Notes: a model not told the origin generated them from the letters alone. A DNA stretch of 64,000 nucleotides from Sipunculus nudus (GCA_026874595.1 CM049308.1:45579327-45643326), one strand, 5' to 3'; counted from the first letter of the stretch, positions 36,416-48,791 are shown. Numbers and translations are program-made.

Positions 36416-36710
36416 TGTATATTATGTATGATGAAAGAAAGATCAGTAATTGTGATATTAGGCAGTCTTGAAGTGCAACAATGGTTTTTTAATGGAAAAC
36501 TGAAGTTTTTCCTTAATAATTCAAAAGGAATGTAGTCCTTGTGACCCAATATTTGGTTTGGTAGAAGATTTTGGGGATATCTAAGAGTATACCGAATTTC
36601 AGATTCGTAAGTCCAAAGGTTTCAAAACGTGCCAGTTTAACGGACGGACGGACAGCCGACAGACAAAAGACCACCACTATAGCTCAGATGTCTTATAGTC
36701 AGCTGAGCTA
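36416..36710 (+). mobile_element. Family A 3' end after the second transposon
   Basis: Resumes A core with TGTATATTATGTATGATG, carries a short ACGGACGGACGGACAG tract and ends with the hairpin at 36680-36710 (one substitution in the inner stem). Confidence 0.75.
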
Positions 36711-36952
36711 AAAATGCTACTGGTTCAAATCATATTAACCCTTTACTGTTCAAATTAGCCTGCGGATTGTCACACTCCTACTGTTCAGATTAATTTTGCA
36801 TTTTTTCCACATTTTGATATGACTCCATATAAGAGATATTAACTCAGAAACCATTCAAGGTTTCTTTTTTAAATTTTCAGCATTTACTGTCAGGTATTAT
36901 GTTAATTTTTGCATACCTTATTTACCATGTATGCAAACCAGGTAAATACAGG
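36711..36952. other. Spacer, low-copy, with GGTAAATACAGGTAACT
   Basis: No gene. The end (36940-36955) resembles the CAGGTAA-rich repeats at 38.7-40 kb, so the A element that follows may be inserted in that repeat. Confidence 0.4.
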
Positions 36953-38592
36953 TAACTAGGGACCCATGGGTCTTGACGCTCAGCTGCATTTGTCTATAAG
37001 GATATATGTTTATGTGGTTTTCCAAAATATTGATCCTGTGATCAGTTTGAAGCCAACCTGTCTACCAAAACTGGAGTTATCATCCATAAACTAATTTGTA
37101 AATGGATGGGCCCTGTGACCTTAAGCTTTGACCTTATGACCCCAAAATCAAAAGGAAACTTCCCCTATTGGCAGGTTCACCACATGATGATGATGGAAGG
37201 ATTGAGATGAAAAGATTTGCCTAAAATGCATCCACAATCTTTCTAAAGTACTGGGTCCTGTGACCTTGACCTTTGATCTCATGACCCCAGAATCAACAGT
37301 TCTTACTTAACTTTAATATTTCAAACTAAACTGGTGTTATCATCTGGAAACTAATATGTGGATTGATGGCCCCCATGACCTTGAACTTGTGACCCCAAAA
37401 TCCATCAGCTACTTCAACTATTGGCAGGTGAGCAACATCTGGAAGATAGAATGTTTGGGACAGAAAGTTTGGCTAAAAATACGTCAACAATATTTTTAAA
37501 GAAGTGTGTCCTGTGATCTTGACCTTTGGCCTTATGACCCCAAAATCAATAGGGTTCTTACATTATTCGTGGGTCATATATAAGTCAAAATTGAAACCAA
37601 TATGTCAATCAAAACTATCCAGAAACAGATATGTGGACAGATGGGCCCCTGTGACGATGACCTTTGACCTTGTGACCCCCAAATCAATCAGTTTCTACCC
37701 CTATTGGCAGCTTAGCTATATGAGCAAGACGGAAGGTTTGGGATGAAAAGTTTGGCTTAAAATGCATCCACAATCTTTCTTAATAAATGGGTACTGTGAC
37801 CTTGACTTTGATCTCATGACCCTAAAATTGAACAGGATCTTCCCCTATTGGCAGGTTAGCATTATCTTGAAGATGGAAGGTTTGGGATGAAAAGTTTGGC
37901 TTCAAATGCATATGCATTCTTTTTAAAGAAATGAGTCCTGTGACCATGACCTTTGACCTCATGACCAAAAAAATCATATAGGTTCTTGCTTTAGTGGTGG
38001 GCCATATGTAAGTCAAGTTTGATATCCATGTGTCAATACAACCTGGAGTTATCATCAGGAAACAAATTTTTGTGGACGGACGGACAGACGGACGGACAGA
38101 CGGACAGACAGACAGGGTGATAACTATATGGCATGCACTTGTGATCAATAAAAACACCAGGTTTGGGGACACTAGATGTAATTACAGCTGAGAAACTGAC
38201 ATGATTGTTGTCATTTTATAGAAGAAAAAAAATTTAAAAATATTCGTTAAAATAACAAAAAAATACAGGTGGCGCCACCACTTTTCGGGAACTAACAAAA
38301 CTAGTCATGGTCAATATTCAAGGCAAGATCATGACAATCCATGCATTAATTTTCAAGATATTAGAGGTTTTGTATTATATTTTTGATTAATCTGCTTTCA
38401 AGCCCTATAGCTCAGAGGATATAGGTCGCAGTGACCTAATTTCAGGTTTCCAAGGAAATTTTTTATTGACCACCCTGGATATTCACTTAGAAGTTTCTAG
38501 GTCCAGCAGTTATGATTTGTGCCCTGCTAACGGACAGACGACGCACAAAGCACCATTCCTATACCTTAGTTGACTTAGTCAGCTGAGCTAAA
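36953..38592 (+). mobile_element. Family A HINE with GTGACCTTGACC core
   Basis: The 5' end is ACTAGGGACCCATGGGTC at about 36953, followed by GCTCAGCTG. The core has units with TGACCTTTGACCT (perfect at 37658-37670 and 37947-37959, degenerate in others) and an ACGG/ACAG microsatellite at 38077-38116. A GGTGGCGCCACC palindrome is at about 38269, and the end is decayed GTTGACTTAGTCAGCTGAGC at about 38570-38592. The middle contains a G-like end (GGTGATAACTATATGGCA), so it may be a mosaic. Confidence 0.6.
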
Positions 38593-40010
38593 ATTGTAGT
38601 ACCTGTATTTCGGCTCACTGGTAGTTCACCAAAGTGACCCCTTTATCTTGTTCAGGTAGCCCATTTACAATTTTATTAAAAAAGGGGATATATAGGGAAA
38701 TTATTTTACTCCAAGGTAATTATTAATTACAGGTAAGTAAAAGGTAAATGATGTTGTTTAATAATTGAAAGAGAACCATCAACAAACCAGATAGTGCAAG
38801 TAATAATGGATTTCACAGTGGAAATTAAATATTTTTCTTCTGAAAAGCTGGCCAACCCAAGGAGCTAGTTCTATGACTCTGTTAACTCATAACATATATG
38901 TTTACTGGTACAGGTAAGTACAGGTAAATATTTTTTTCTGAATGAGTGTGCAAACACCTTGTTCATCATTACTGGGACTATAAATTAAGACCTTATTTAT
39001 ATATGGACTGTACTATTCGCCTTTTATATCAGAACAGGTGTTACTTAATACAGTTATTAAATATCTGTGAATACCTTTGATCTTCAACTGATCTAATTAC
39101 CTGTTGCAATGACAAAATCATGCTGAATATAGTGACAGAGAAGCATGTTTATGATCAAATCAGCTAAGTAAAACAATTTATTATTTTTATTTTACTGACA
39201 CGTAAGATATGAATTGTAAATACTGGTTATGGTTACCTGTAAAAATATGCTCACCTGTACAGGTGAGTTCAGGTGAATACAGGTAAAATATTATTTTTTT
39301 ATTGAAGAATATATTTATACAAGTAAAAAGTGATACTGACAGAATAATTCTAAATTTTGTGTAGCATGTGTACATTATATGAATTACTGGTACTAACTGC
39401 ACAATTTATTGGTTTACCTGTTATAATACCTTTGATCTTAAATGGATTTAATTACCTTGCCAGTACAGAAAATAAAGACTACTTCAGAGTTGTAGACTGG
39501 GAAGGAAATTTTTAAGGAACCAAAACATTATGCAAAAACTATCTCAACATCAACTGCACAGCCACGCAAGTTGCACATTTTAATTTTGGCAACTGCTACC
39601 TGTAAAATATGCTCACCTGCACAGGTAAGTTCAGGTAAATTAATGTAAATCTCATTTTAAAAAATTATATTATAAAAATTATACATGTAATAAGGTACAT
39701 CACCAAAAAAAATTTTATTTTTGTGCAAAATGCATGAATTATTGGTGCAAACTGCACTAATTATCTGCTTACCTTTAAATCTTAATTTAATATATTTTCA
39801 CCTTGGCAGGTTGAAAACAAAATCGCAAATCTAATCAGTTTATCATAAAATATAGAAGTGTTTACTCTGGCAATGACATTTCATAAAATAAAAGATTAAA
39901 TGTTGCTCAGGTTGGTGCGTCACCTGCAAAGGTAAAAATCCAGGTGTGACAGGTAAACAGGTGTGCACTTGGTATGACCAATGATTAGCAAAACTAGAAA
40001 ACTGACAGGT
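38593..40010 (+). repeat. Degenerate ~350-bp tandem repeat with splice-donor-like motifs
   Basis: Clusters of CAGGTAAGT or CAGGTGAGT with further CAGGTAAAT copies occur at 38731, 38911, 39260 and 39622, and a weaker one near 39930. The last full intervals are about 349 and 362 bp. Each cluster is preceded by CTCACCTG-like sequence and followed by T/A-rich sequence. No exon is seen around them. Confidence 0.6.
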
Positions 40011-40471
40011 CAGTAAGGGCCCCGCAAAAGATGCAGTCATTATCAATTGAAGTACTGTGAATTTGGTGTACTTTGGTAGCATGGGCTGAAAGAGTAATAT
40101 TTGAAAATTAAAGAACCTGTAAAGAACAGCTCACATGTATAAACTGAAAAAAGATATGGTTAAGTGAAAATGTTCAAAGCTATCAAAATAATGATATAAA
40201 AGAACTGCATGCATTTTTAGTTTCTGTATTTCTGTATTACCTGTGCCAATTATTCTTGGTTGAAGTCTTGGCTTGGCTGTGTCAAATATTTTTCCAGTAT
40301 TTGTATGTTGAATTGGCCTTATTATATGTGAGGCTTGAGTCTGTACATGAACCTTGTAGTATTAGAGAGAGTCAGCTGTTGGTTAGTAGTGATAAAATGG
40401 TCATTCTCTTGAACTGAGATTCAGCTGTTCTTGGGCTTGGGTCTACAGATGCGCTGTGATGTGTAGAATGG
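40011..40471. other. Low-copy stretch, no gene recognised
   Basis: Mixed AT-rich sequence without window-internal copies. It borders the endonuclease-like relic and may be part of the same decayed element. Confidence 0.35.
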
Positions 40472-40630
40472 CTACATATGAATATCAATGTAAATTTGTT
40501 GATGGTCACTATAATAGGTCCAATTCCTTGAGATGTTGGAAGGGGAGATAGATTTGTCCAAACATGGTCTAAATGAGAGCCACTGTGGTGCGTTTGGCCA
40601 GTGTATCCTTTTTGGGGAATCTTCAAATTG
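40472..40630 (-). pseudogene. Frame-broken endonuclease (APE/EEP-like) fragment
   Basis: On the minus strand one frame reads THHSGSHLDHVWTN and the adjacent frame reads SRNWTYYSDHQQIYIDI about 40 nt later. The spacing and the motifs (LDHV-TN, then SDH) resemble the C-terminal end of the exonuclease-endonuclease-phosphatase domain found in non-LTR retrotransposons and in Helentrons. The frames meet around a C-rich run near 40550, so a frameshift has occurred. Nothing upstream extends the domain. The similarity is by eye only; chance cannot be excluded. Confidence 0.4.
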
Positions 40631-41350
40631 TCTGTACAAAATATGCTGTGAAAATGTTATGCCGCTGTACACGAGTGATTCGAAAAAGATTCATCCATTT
40701 CTGGCCTGCTGAAGGAGACACCAGAAACTGATCATCAAACTGTGTATTACTTTTTTTTTTTCCTTCTGACCCAAATATCAATAAGCTTCTCCCTTAGGCC
40801 ATGGGTGATACATCTTATGTTTGAATCCTATCCATCATATGTTAGGGGATAATTATGCAGAAAAGAATTTGATTGTTCATCAAAATTCTTTGCAGGTTAT
40901 TGCATTAACATCATTTGAGAATTATAGCCTCTGTCAAGGTCATCCATCTTCGAACTTGACCTAGCCCTTCATAACAAACATTACTGGTGCAAGTTCAGTG
41001 AGTGTTAGTCAAATAGCTTGCAAGCTATTTGGTTAACATCATTTTAGCATTATCAACTCTGTGACCTTGAAAATGCATCAAGGTCACCCATCTTCAAACA
41101 TGATGTAGTTCATCAAAAGGTCCATCACTGCCGTGAGTCTGAGGACCTTATATGAAATACTTTTTACAAGTTATTGTGTTAACAATGTGTGTCCTTTTGC
41201 ATGCATATTTGCTAAGAGAGTGCAACCTTACTAGGTGTTCAGTAATGGTTTTTACCGGATAACTTACAGAAAAATGGCTGACTATGACCATATATCATGC
41301 CTTGCTGCTGTTGACATGAGGACCTGTCACTGTTAAGGTGGAACAAACAA
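40631..41350. repeat. Decayed repeat with GTGACCTTGA-like segments
   Basis: It has the cadence of the A/G core (GTCAAGGTCATCCATCTTC, AAGGTCACCCATCTTCAAAC) but is strongly diverged. No gene. Confidence 0.35.
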
Positions 41351-41588
41351 TTATGGTTACAATGCTGTTTATGATTTCTGTCCTGCTAAAAAACGGACCT
41401 AAAATTTAACACCAAACTGTGAATAACTTTTTTGACTTTTTATCTCCGGACCCCAAAATCGATAGGGATCTTCCATAATTGATGGTTAATACATATTTCA
41501 GGTTTGAACTAAATCCGTCAATCCTAACTGGAGTTATCATCCGGAAAAGAATTTGTGGACGGACAGACGGAAGGACAGACGGACGGCT

Positions 41589-41620
<32 letters not shown>

Positions 41621-41671
41621 AGACGGACAGGTTGATTACTATAGGGCACCCGCTTTTCAAGCGGGGCCCTA
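41351..41671 (+). mobile_element. Family G element, 3' portion with hairpin
   Basis: Core-like sequence (CCCCAAAATCGATAGGGATC) followed by a long ACGG/ACAG microsatellite (41558-41628) and the 3' hairpin at 41642-41671. Confidence 0.65.
41642..41671 (+). other. Family G 3'-terminal hairpin (type example)
   Basis: 30 nt: outer stem TAGGGC/GCCCTA (6 bp), one bulged A, inner stem CCCGCTT/AAGCGGG (7 bp), TTC loop. Confidence 0.83.
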
Positions 41672-41732
41672 ATTAAACATTGAATATCCAAAACTGTCCA
41701 ATTTGAAACAGTACTGATGTACTGAAATTTAA

Positions 41733-43462
41733 AAACAAGGGACCCATGGGTCACGGCGCTCAGCTGATCGTGATTGGACTATAAATGAATCACCATTGAT
41801 ACTATATTTAGTTGACAATTCTTATGAATATCATGGACATGTTAGGCTATTATAAAGGAATATAATGTAATATGTGAGTAAATGATGTATGAAATAACCT
41901 GACTGATGGATTAATATGGAGTAAATATAGTGGTTTATTTTTTATTTATTTGGGAGCTGTTGAAAATAACGATATATTTGAGCAAATATGAATGCAATGA
42001 CAGTACACTAAGCAGTGGTAGAATGATGATAAGGCTATTTGTTGAAGGATCTATAGTGTATTGAAGTCCGCAAGATTTCAATTTGACAGATATAATGTTA
42101 TGATTAACGATGCTGAAGAGGGGATTTATTAATTGTGACTGTATGACATGATATCTCTTAGGTCTTGACAAGGTACATTATATTAATGCCCACCACGTCT
42201 ACATATTACACAATATTGACATAATTTCTGGCACGTACATAGGTAACAAATAGTTATACAATATTTAAAAATATGAATATATCTGATTCATCTTGTTCTC
42301 GTTTACTGAGGCTGACATTGGGATGGGATGGGGATGGAGAAGGAAACAGTGTGGGCAGCAAGGAGGGTTGGATGTAGAAAGAAAAGGAGATAGAGAGAGA
42401 GGGACGAAGCATTCAACAGTACTTAAACACCTGGAAAGTTAAAATCTAAAATATTATGAAATGTAGATAGAGTCTGAGAGAAAGAGGTAATCTAGGCCAT
42501 GGTAGGTTGATATGATTGAAGAAATTGTTGCAAATAATATTTTAAGATCTGACCATGCGTTTCCATTGGATACCTTTCTGACAGGCTGTTGACAGTTCAA
42601 CATTTTACACATTTGTCTAATGAGATCCAATTTTTTTAATAAACTTTTTTTTTTCTATTTAATGATATGTAAACAGTTGCTATAAAGTCCCCACTCCACA
42701 GGCCGAAGGACTTGATGGAGGGGGGGGGGGGGTTATGATGGGAGTTACAACGCCTCTGTCTCTCTGTATACATTTTCTTCAAATTATTAAATTTTATGCT
42801 AGAGCAATAGAACTTTTGTTCACAGTGCCAAGGAGCAAGGACTTAGTGGGGTGGGGAAAGGGGATGGTGGGAGTTACAATACCCTTGCATTTACGTACAG
42901 GATATGAAATTTAATTAATCAGTGCTTACAGGAAAAAAAAGTTTATTCATAATTATTAAATATTTAAAACAGGCAGAAAGCTAGAGATACAAAGCAAATC
43001 ATTTTAATTCCCATTCTTCTGAGCCAGGAAATTATGAACAATTTTTACATAAATTCTTTTTTTTATAACATCATTTTTTTTCCAGGATTGAAAATGCTAC
43101 TATACATTAAGAGTAAAACATATATATGTGAATATTTCAGTTGATTCACATTTCTTAATTACATCAACAAATATATCTAATAAATCAGGTTTATAGTACC
43201 TGACAACAGAATGGGGTGGAGGGAGGAAGGGAGGCATAGGGGTGAGAGAGATAGAAAGAGAGAGAGAAAGAGAGCGCGACTGCCAGAGAAAGAGAGAAAG
43301 GGAAAGAGAGAGAGGAGAAAGGCTCTCTGGTAATTACTGCCTGACCCTGCCTGATCCAGACACTAACAGAAGCAGTAGGCAAGGAGTGAAGGTGTTATGT
43401 AACAGCCTAGAACACTGTTAACCAATGACTTGATGTAAACATTCAAGACATGCTGCTATAAA
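41733..43462 (+). mobile_element. Family A HINE, 5' end and body
   Basis: The 5' end is AACAAGGGACCCATGGGTC followed by GCTCAGCTGATCG, almost as at 2304. Positions 41733-42330 follow 2304-2900 closely. A poly-G run is at 42720-42732 and a purine-rich AGAGAGAAAG stretch at 43225-43320. No own 3' hairpin is seen. Confidence 0.6.
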
Positions 43463-44260
43463 TATGGGTCACTGTGCTCAGCTGAAGTTGACCTTGAAGG
43501 TAAAAATCTAAAATAATATCAAATTGAGATCAAGTCTAAGAGGAAAAGGTAATATATGCCATTGCTGGTTGACATGATTGGTTTGTATTGATGAGTAAGA
43601 AACTGTTGCAAATAATATTTTGTGACCAAACCATGCATTCTCTAATGTCAAAATTGAAGCATGTGAGCAGTTTGTGAACATAAGATGTATATTATTACCA
43701 TGATCATTGGCTGGCTTTTTGATAAATGGTTGACAGTTCAGTAGTTTACACATTTGCTCAATAAGAGAAGGGGGGGGGGGGGGGGCTGGAATGATGGAAG
43801 TAACATCTCTGTAGTAATATAGTGTATATACATATAGGATTTCCACTTAATTCAACAATACTTACAGGATTAAATAGTTCATTCACTGTTACATAATATT
43901 TAAAAAAGGACAGACAGACTGTTAGACAAACATAGCTGATAATATATTTTAATATTTTAAAGTTTTTCATCTGCAATATTACACATCTGAATACATAAGT
44001 TGCTTTCAAATTTCACACTTTAATAGCTTAAATCCATACACATACAGCATATGAAAGTTATTTTAACAGTACTTAAAGGAAAAATTTCATAATTAATATA
44101 TATATTTAATGATAATTGAGAGATGATGGATAGACAGAGCTGATCACTTTATGTTCCATTCTCCTGAGGCAAGAATATGTTTCAATATTAGATCTTCAAT
44201 ATTGCATATACATTCCAGGTAAACAAAGCCTGATCTCCAATTCTGCGGAGGCTCAAAAAT
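43463..44260 (+). mobile_element. Host family A copy, first piece (before inverted B pair)
   Basis: Begins with a partial 5' end (GGGTCACTGTGCTCAGCTG) and follows 47601-48040 in order, including a poly-G run at 43770-43786. It is interrupted at 44260 by a B element and continues at 45731-45835 and after 51647. Confidence 0.65.
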
Positions 44261-45729
44261 AACTAGAATACGGGTAGTCGACAAGCGACTACGTGTATCC
44301 GCCAAAATCAGAGAAGGGCGGGTGAAGTAAGGCATGGATTGAGTGGCAAGGGGATATAGAGTTACATGTGTTAAATAATAGAATGCATCTCTGCCACATA
44401 AACATGATTGTAGGTGGCGCCACCTGTTATTTGAACGAGAAACTATCCAAGATATATACACAAGCAAAATTTCATGTGGAAAAGTCAAACCACTGCAGAG
44501 ATATGAGTGATTTTATCCCACAGCAGACAAACAGATGGAAGCTGTGCAAAAATGGCTGCAGGTGGCGCCACCATTTTTGTGTAAGTTATAAAGCTATCCA
44601 AGGGCTACATTTGTGTAAAAATTTTTTTCTGATTGGTTGAATGAGTCTGGAGATATAAGCATGGATGTCTACAGCATGAACGTGAATGTAAGTGGCGCCA
44701 CCTGTCATAAAATCAAGGAAGCTATGCGGGATGTATAAGCATGCTGAATTTCAGGAAATTTGGTCAAACCACTGCAGAGATATGAGTGATTTTAACCAAA
44801 GGCAGACAAACAGATGGACGCTGTGCAAAAATGGCTTCAGGTGGCGCCACCATTTTTGTGTATGTTATAAAGCTATCCAAGGGCTACATTTGTGTAAAAT
44901 ATTTTTCCTGATTGGTCAAACGGTTCCCGAGATATGAGCTTGGATGTCTGCAGCGTTAACGTGAATGTAAGTGGCGCCACCTGTCATAAAATCAAGAAAG
45001 CTATCTAGGATGTACACGCATACCCAATTTTAGGTGAATTAGTCAAACCACTGCTGAGATATGAGTGATTTTAACCCCAGGCAGATGAACAGATGGACAC
45101 TGTGCAAACATGGTTGCAGGTGGCGCCACCTTTTGTTGTGTCATTTATAAAGCTATCCCAGGGCTACATTTGTGTAAAAATTTTTTCCAGATCGGTCAAA
45201 CAGTTCCCGAGATATATGGGTTCATGTGTGGAGCGTTAACGTGAATGTAGGTGGCACCACCTGTCATAAAATCGAGAAAGCTATCTAGGATGTATACGCA
45301 TGCCAAATTTTAGGTGAATTAGTCAAACCACTGCAGAGATATGAGTGATTTTAACCCCAGGCAGATGAACAGATGGACACTGTGCAAACATGGTTGCAGG
45401 TGGCGCCACCTTTTGTTGTGTATGTTATAAAGCCAGGGCTACATTTGTGTAAAATTTTTTTCCGGATCGGTCAAACGGTTCCCGAGATATATGGGTTTAT
45501 ATGTGAAAACAGACGTACAAACGGACGCTGGGCAGAGACGAAAGGTCAGAGGTCAAGGTCGCTTGGTTAGGCACCAGTTCACATGTGACCCGATAATTTG
45601 TGTAAGTTTCGGAAAAATCAGTCCAGTAGTCTCAGAGGAGTTCTCCGGAAACGAACGCGGCGGCAGAGGCGGCGGCGGCGGAACCCGGTTAAAAACATAG
45701 TATCCGCAAAACTTCGTTTAGGCGGATAC
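44261..45729 (+). mobile_element. Family B HINE, complete, plus orientation
   Basis: The 5' end is AACTAGAATACGGGTAGTCG. The core palindrome GGTGGCGCCACC occurs at about 44413, 44563, 44693, 44841, 44971, 45119 and 45403. A GGC-rich tract (45658-45682) and the hairpin at 45700-45729 end it. Paired tail-to-tail with the next B copy. Confidence 0.78.
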
Positions 45730-45835
45730 AATAAACACATGTTTGTACTAGATCCTCATTTTTTTATTTTAAGTTTAATTTGTATACATTTCCAACATAA
45801 CATATATTTTTGAATATAAACATTGATTCATAATT

Positions 45836-47600
45836 GTATCTGCCAAAACAGAGTTTTGCGGATACTATGTTTTCAGCTGCACGCCGCCACGGCCGCCGCG
45901 TAGGTGTCCGGAGAACTCCTCCGTAACCACTGGGCGGAATTTTCCGAAACCCGGGATTATGTTCGGGTCACATGTGAACTGCTGCGCCCCGATTTTGTTT
46001 TGACCTCTGACCTTTCCTCTGCGCTCTGCGTCCGTTTGTGCTTCTGTTTCCACACATAAACCCACATATCTCGGGAACCGTTTGACCGATCAGGAAAATT
46101 TTTTTGCACAAATGTAGCCCTTGGAGAGCTTTATAACATACACCAAAATGGTGGCGCCACCTGCAACCATGTTTGCACAGTGTCCATCTGTTCGTCTGCC
46201 TTGGGTTAAAATCACTCATATCTCTGCAGTGACTTGACTAAATCACCTGAAATTCGGCATGCATAAACATCCTGGATAGCTTTTCTGATTTTATGACAGG
46301 TGGCGCCACCTACATTCACGTTTACACTGCAGACATCCAAGCTCATATCTCGGGAACCGTTTGACCGATCAGGAAAATTCTTTTGCACAAATGTAGCCCT
46401 TGGAGAGCTTTATAACATATACCAAAAATGGTGGCGCCACCTGTAACCATGTTTGCACAGTGTCCATCTGTTTGTCTGCCTTGGGTTAAAACCACTCATA
46501 TCTCTGCAGTGACTTGACTAATTCACCTGAAATTCAGCATGCATATACATCCTAGTTTGCTTTTCTGATTTTATGACAGGTGGCGCCACCTACATTCACG
46601 TTTACGCTGCAGACATCCAAGCTCATATCTCAGGAACCGTTTGACCGATCAGGAAAATTCTTTTGCACAAATGTAGCCCTTGGAGAGCTTTATAACATAC
46701 ACCAAAAATGGTGGCGCTACCTGCAACCATGTTTGCACAGTGTCCATCTGTTTGTCTGCCTTGGGTTAAAATCACTCATATCTCTGCAGTGACTTGACTA
46801 ATTCACCTGAAATTTGGCATGCGTATACATCCTGGATAGCTTTTCTGATTTTATGACAGGTGGCGCCACCTACAATCACGTTTACGCTGCAGACATCCAA
46901 GCTCATATCTCAGGAACCGTTTGACCGATCAGGAAAATTTTTTTGCACAAATGTAGCCCTTGGAGAGCTTTATAACATACACCAAAAATGGTGGCGCCAC
47001 CTGCAACCATGTTTGCACAGTGTCCATCTGTTCGTCTGCCTTGGGTTAAAATCACTCATATCTCTGCAGTGGTTTGACTAATTCACCTGAAATTCGGCAT
47101 GCTTATACATCCTGGATAGCTTTTCTGATTTTATGACAGGTGGCGCCACCTACAATCAAGTTTACGCTGCAGACATCCAAGCTCATATCTATGGAACCGT
47201 TTGACCGATTGGGCCAAAATGCATGTGTATAAATCTCACAAAGCTCTTTATCATACGCAAAACTGGTGGCGCCACCTGCAGCCATGTTTGCACAGCGCCC
47301 GTCTGTTTGTCTGCCATGGGATAAAATCACTCATATCTCGGCAGTGGTTTGACATATCTGCCTAAAATTTTGCAAGTTCATACATCCCCGACAGCTCTCT
47401 TGATTTTATGACAGGTGGCGCCACCTGCATTCTAGTTTATGCAGCAGATATCCAAGCTCATATCTTGGGAACCGTTTGACCGATTGGGCCAAAGTTTTGC
47501 ATGTGTATAGTTCTCACATAGCTCTTTATCATACGCTAAACTGGTGGCGCCACCCGCAACCCTTTTTTGCACAGCATCCATCTGTTTGTCTGCCAAGGGC
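45836..47600 (-). mobile_element. Family B HINE, inverted, 3' part
   Basis: Starts (as seen on the plus strand) with the inverted 3' hairpin at 45836-45865 and runs through inverted core units carrying GGTGGCGCCACC about every 130-150 bp. It stops at TCTGCCAAGGG. Its 5' end is displaced to 51434-51646 by a later insertion. Confidence 0.78.
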
Positions 47601-48791
47601 AACAAGGGACCTATGGGTCACTGTGCTCAGCTGACGTTAACCTTGAAGGTAAAAACCTAAAATAATATCAAATGGAGATAAAGTGTAAGAGGAAGAGGTA
47701 ATAAAGGCCATGGTTGGTTTATATGATTGGTTTGTATTGATGAGCAAGAAATTGTTGCAAATAATATTTTGTGACCTGACCATGTGTTTCCTAATGTTGA
47801 AACTGAAGCATGTGAGCAGTTTGTGAACAAATGATCTGTACAATTACCATGATCATTAATTGGCTTTTCGATTAACTGTTGACATTTCAGTAGTTTACAC
47901 ATTTGTTCAATCAAATCTTTTTTTTGTATAATATAAATCATTAAATATGTTTTTTTTTATGAAATGTATACAGTTGAAATATAACTAATTAACAACATAA
48001 AACATGGCAAACAAAGCCTGATCTCAAATTCTGCTGATGCAGGAAAATAATGAACAAATGTTTGTAACAAATCCTCATTTTTTTATCACATCAATTTTTT
48101 TTTAAATTTAAGTTTATATTTCTATTCATTTTCAATATAACATATATATCTGAATATAAAAGTTGATTCATAATTCTCAATTGCATCATCATAAATCTCA
48201 ATCTTGTCAGATAACACCACGTCATGCATACAAATGTTTATTTATTTTTTACCACAAAAATATATCTTTTAAATCTGCAAAACAATAAATGTCTAAAAAA
48301 AATACTTGATTTAGATTTCACAATTTTGAATTGTGTCTTTATTTATCCATAATGTGCTTCATATTTTATCATAATTTAAGCATACTGATGGGTTCCATTA
48401 TGATTGGTAAAATCACTTAAAAGAAAAATGATTTCTTTAAAAATGTTACATTACACAACATTGCAACTTCTGGATTACACCTTGAATTACTTTTTTAAGG
48501 AAAGTTTTTGCATATCAGAGTGAAAACAGCATTACAATTAAGGAGATACAGTGAAAACAGTAACAATACTGCATAACACTTGGTGGGTTGGGTTTGCGGG
48601 GGGGGGGGGGGGGGGGGGGGGGATTGGGGTGGTGATATCAGTATAACTGTACACCTGTCACAGCAGGGGATCTCCCCCAGTGACTGTAACAAATCAGAAA
48701 CCCTGGCATAGCTGACTTCCAGTGACCTGGAGTGGGACCCTGCATCTGTAATCTGTAATCAAAGCAAATGACTACAATAGAGCCTCAAGAA
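47601..48791 (+). mobile_element. Family A unit, first of a tandem pair
   Basis: Begins AACAAGGGACCTATGGGTC then CTGTGCTCAGCTG and includes a 25-base poly-G at 48598-48622. The next unit starts 1,191 bp later with the same terminus. No 3' hairpin between the units. Confidence 0.75.

Noticed and set aside
40372-40440. Extending the endonuclease-like relic to the end of its open frame
   Set aside because: The residues after the SDH region have no recognisable match and are in a different frame from that motif.
44368-47330. Recurrent 60-140-codon frames with GATTCHKI- or WRHHFCVCYK-like peptides in B cores
   Set aside because: They are read from tandem repeats in both orientations, with stops in different places in each copy.
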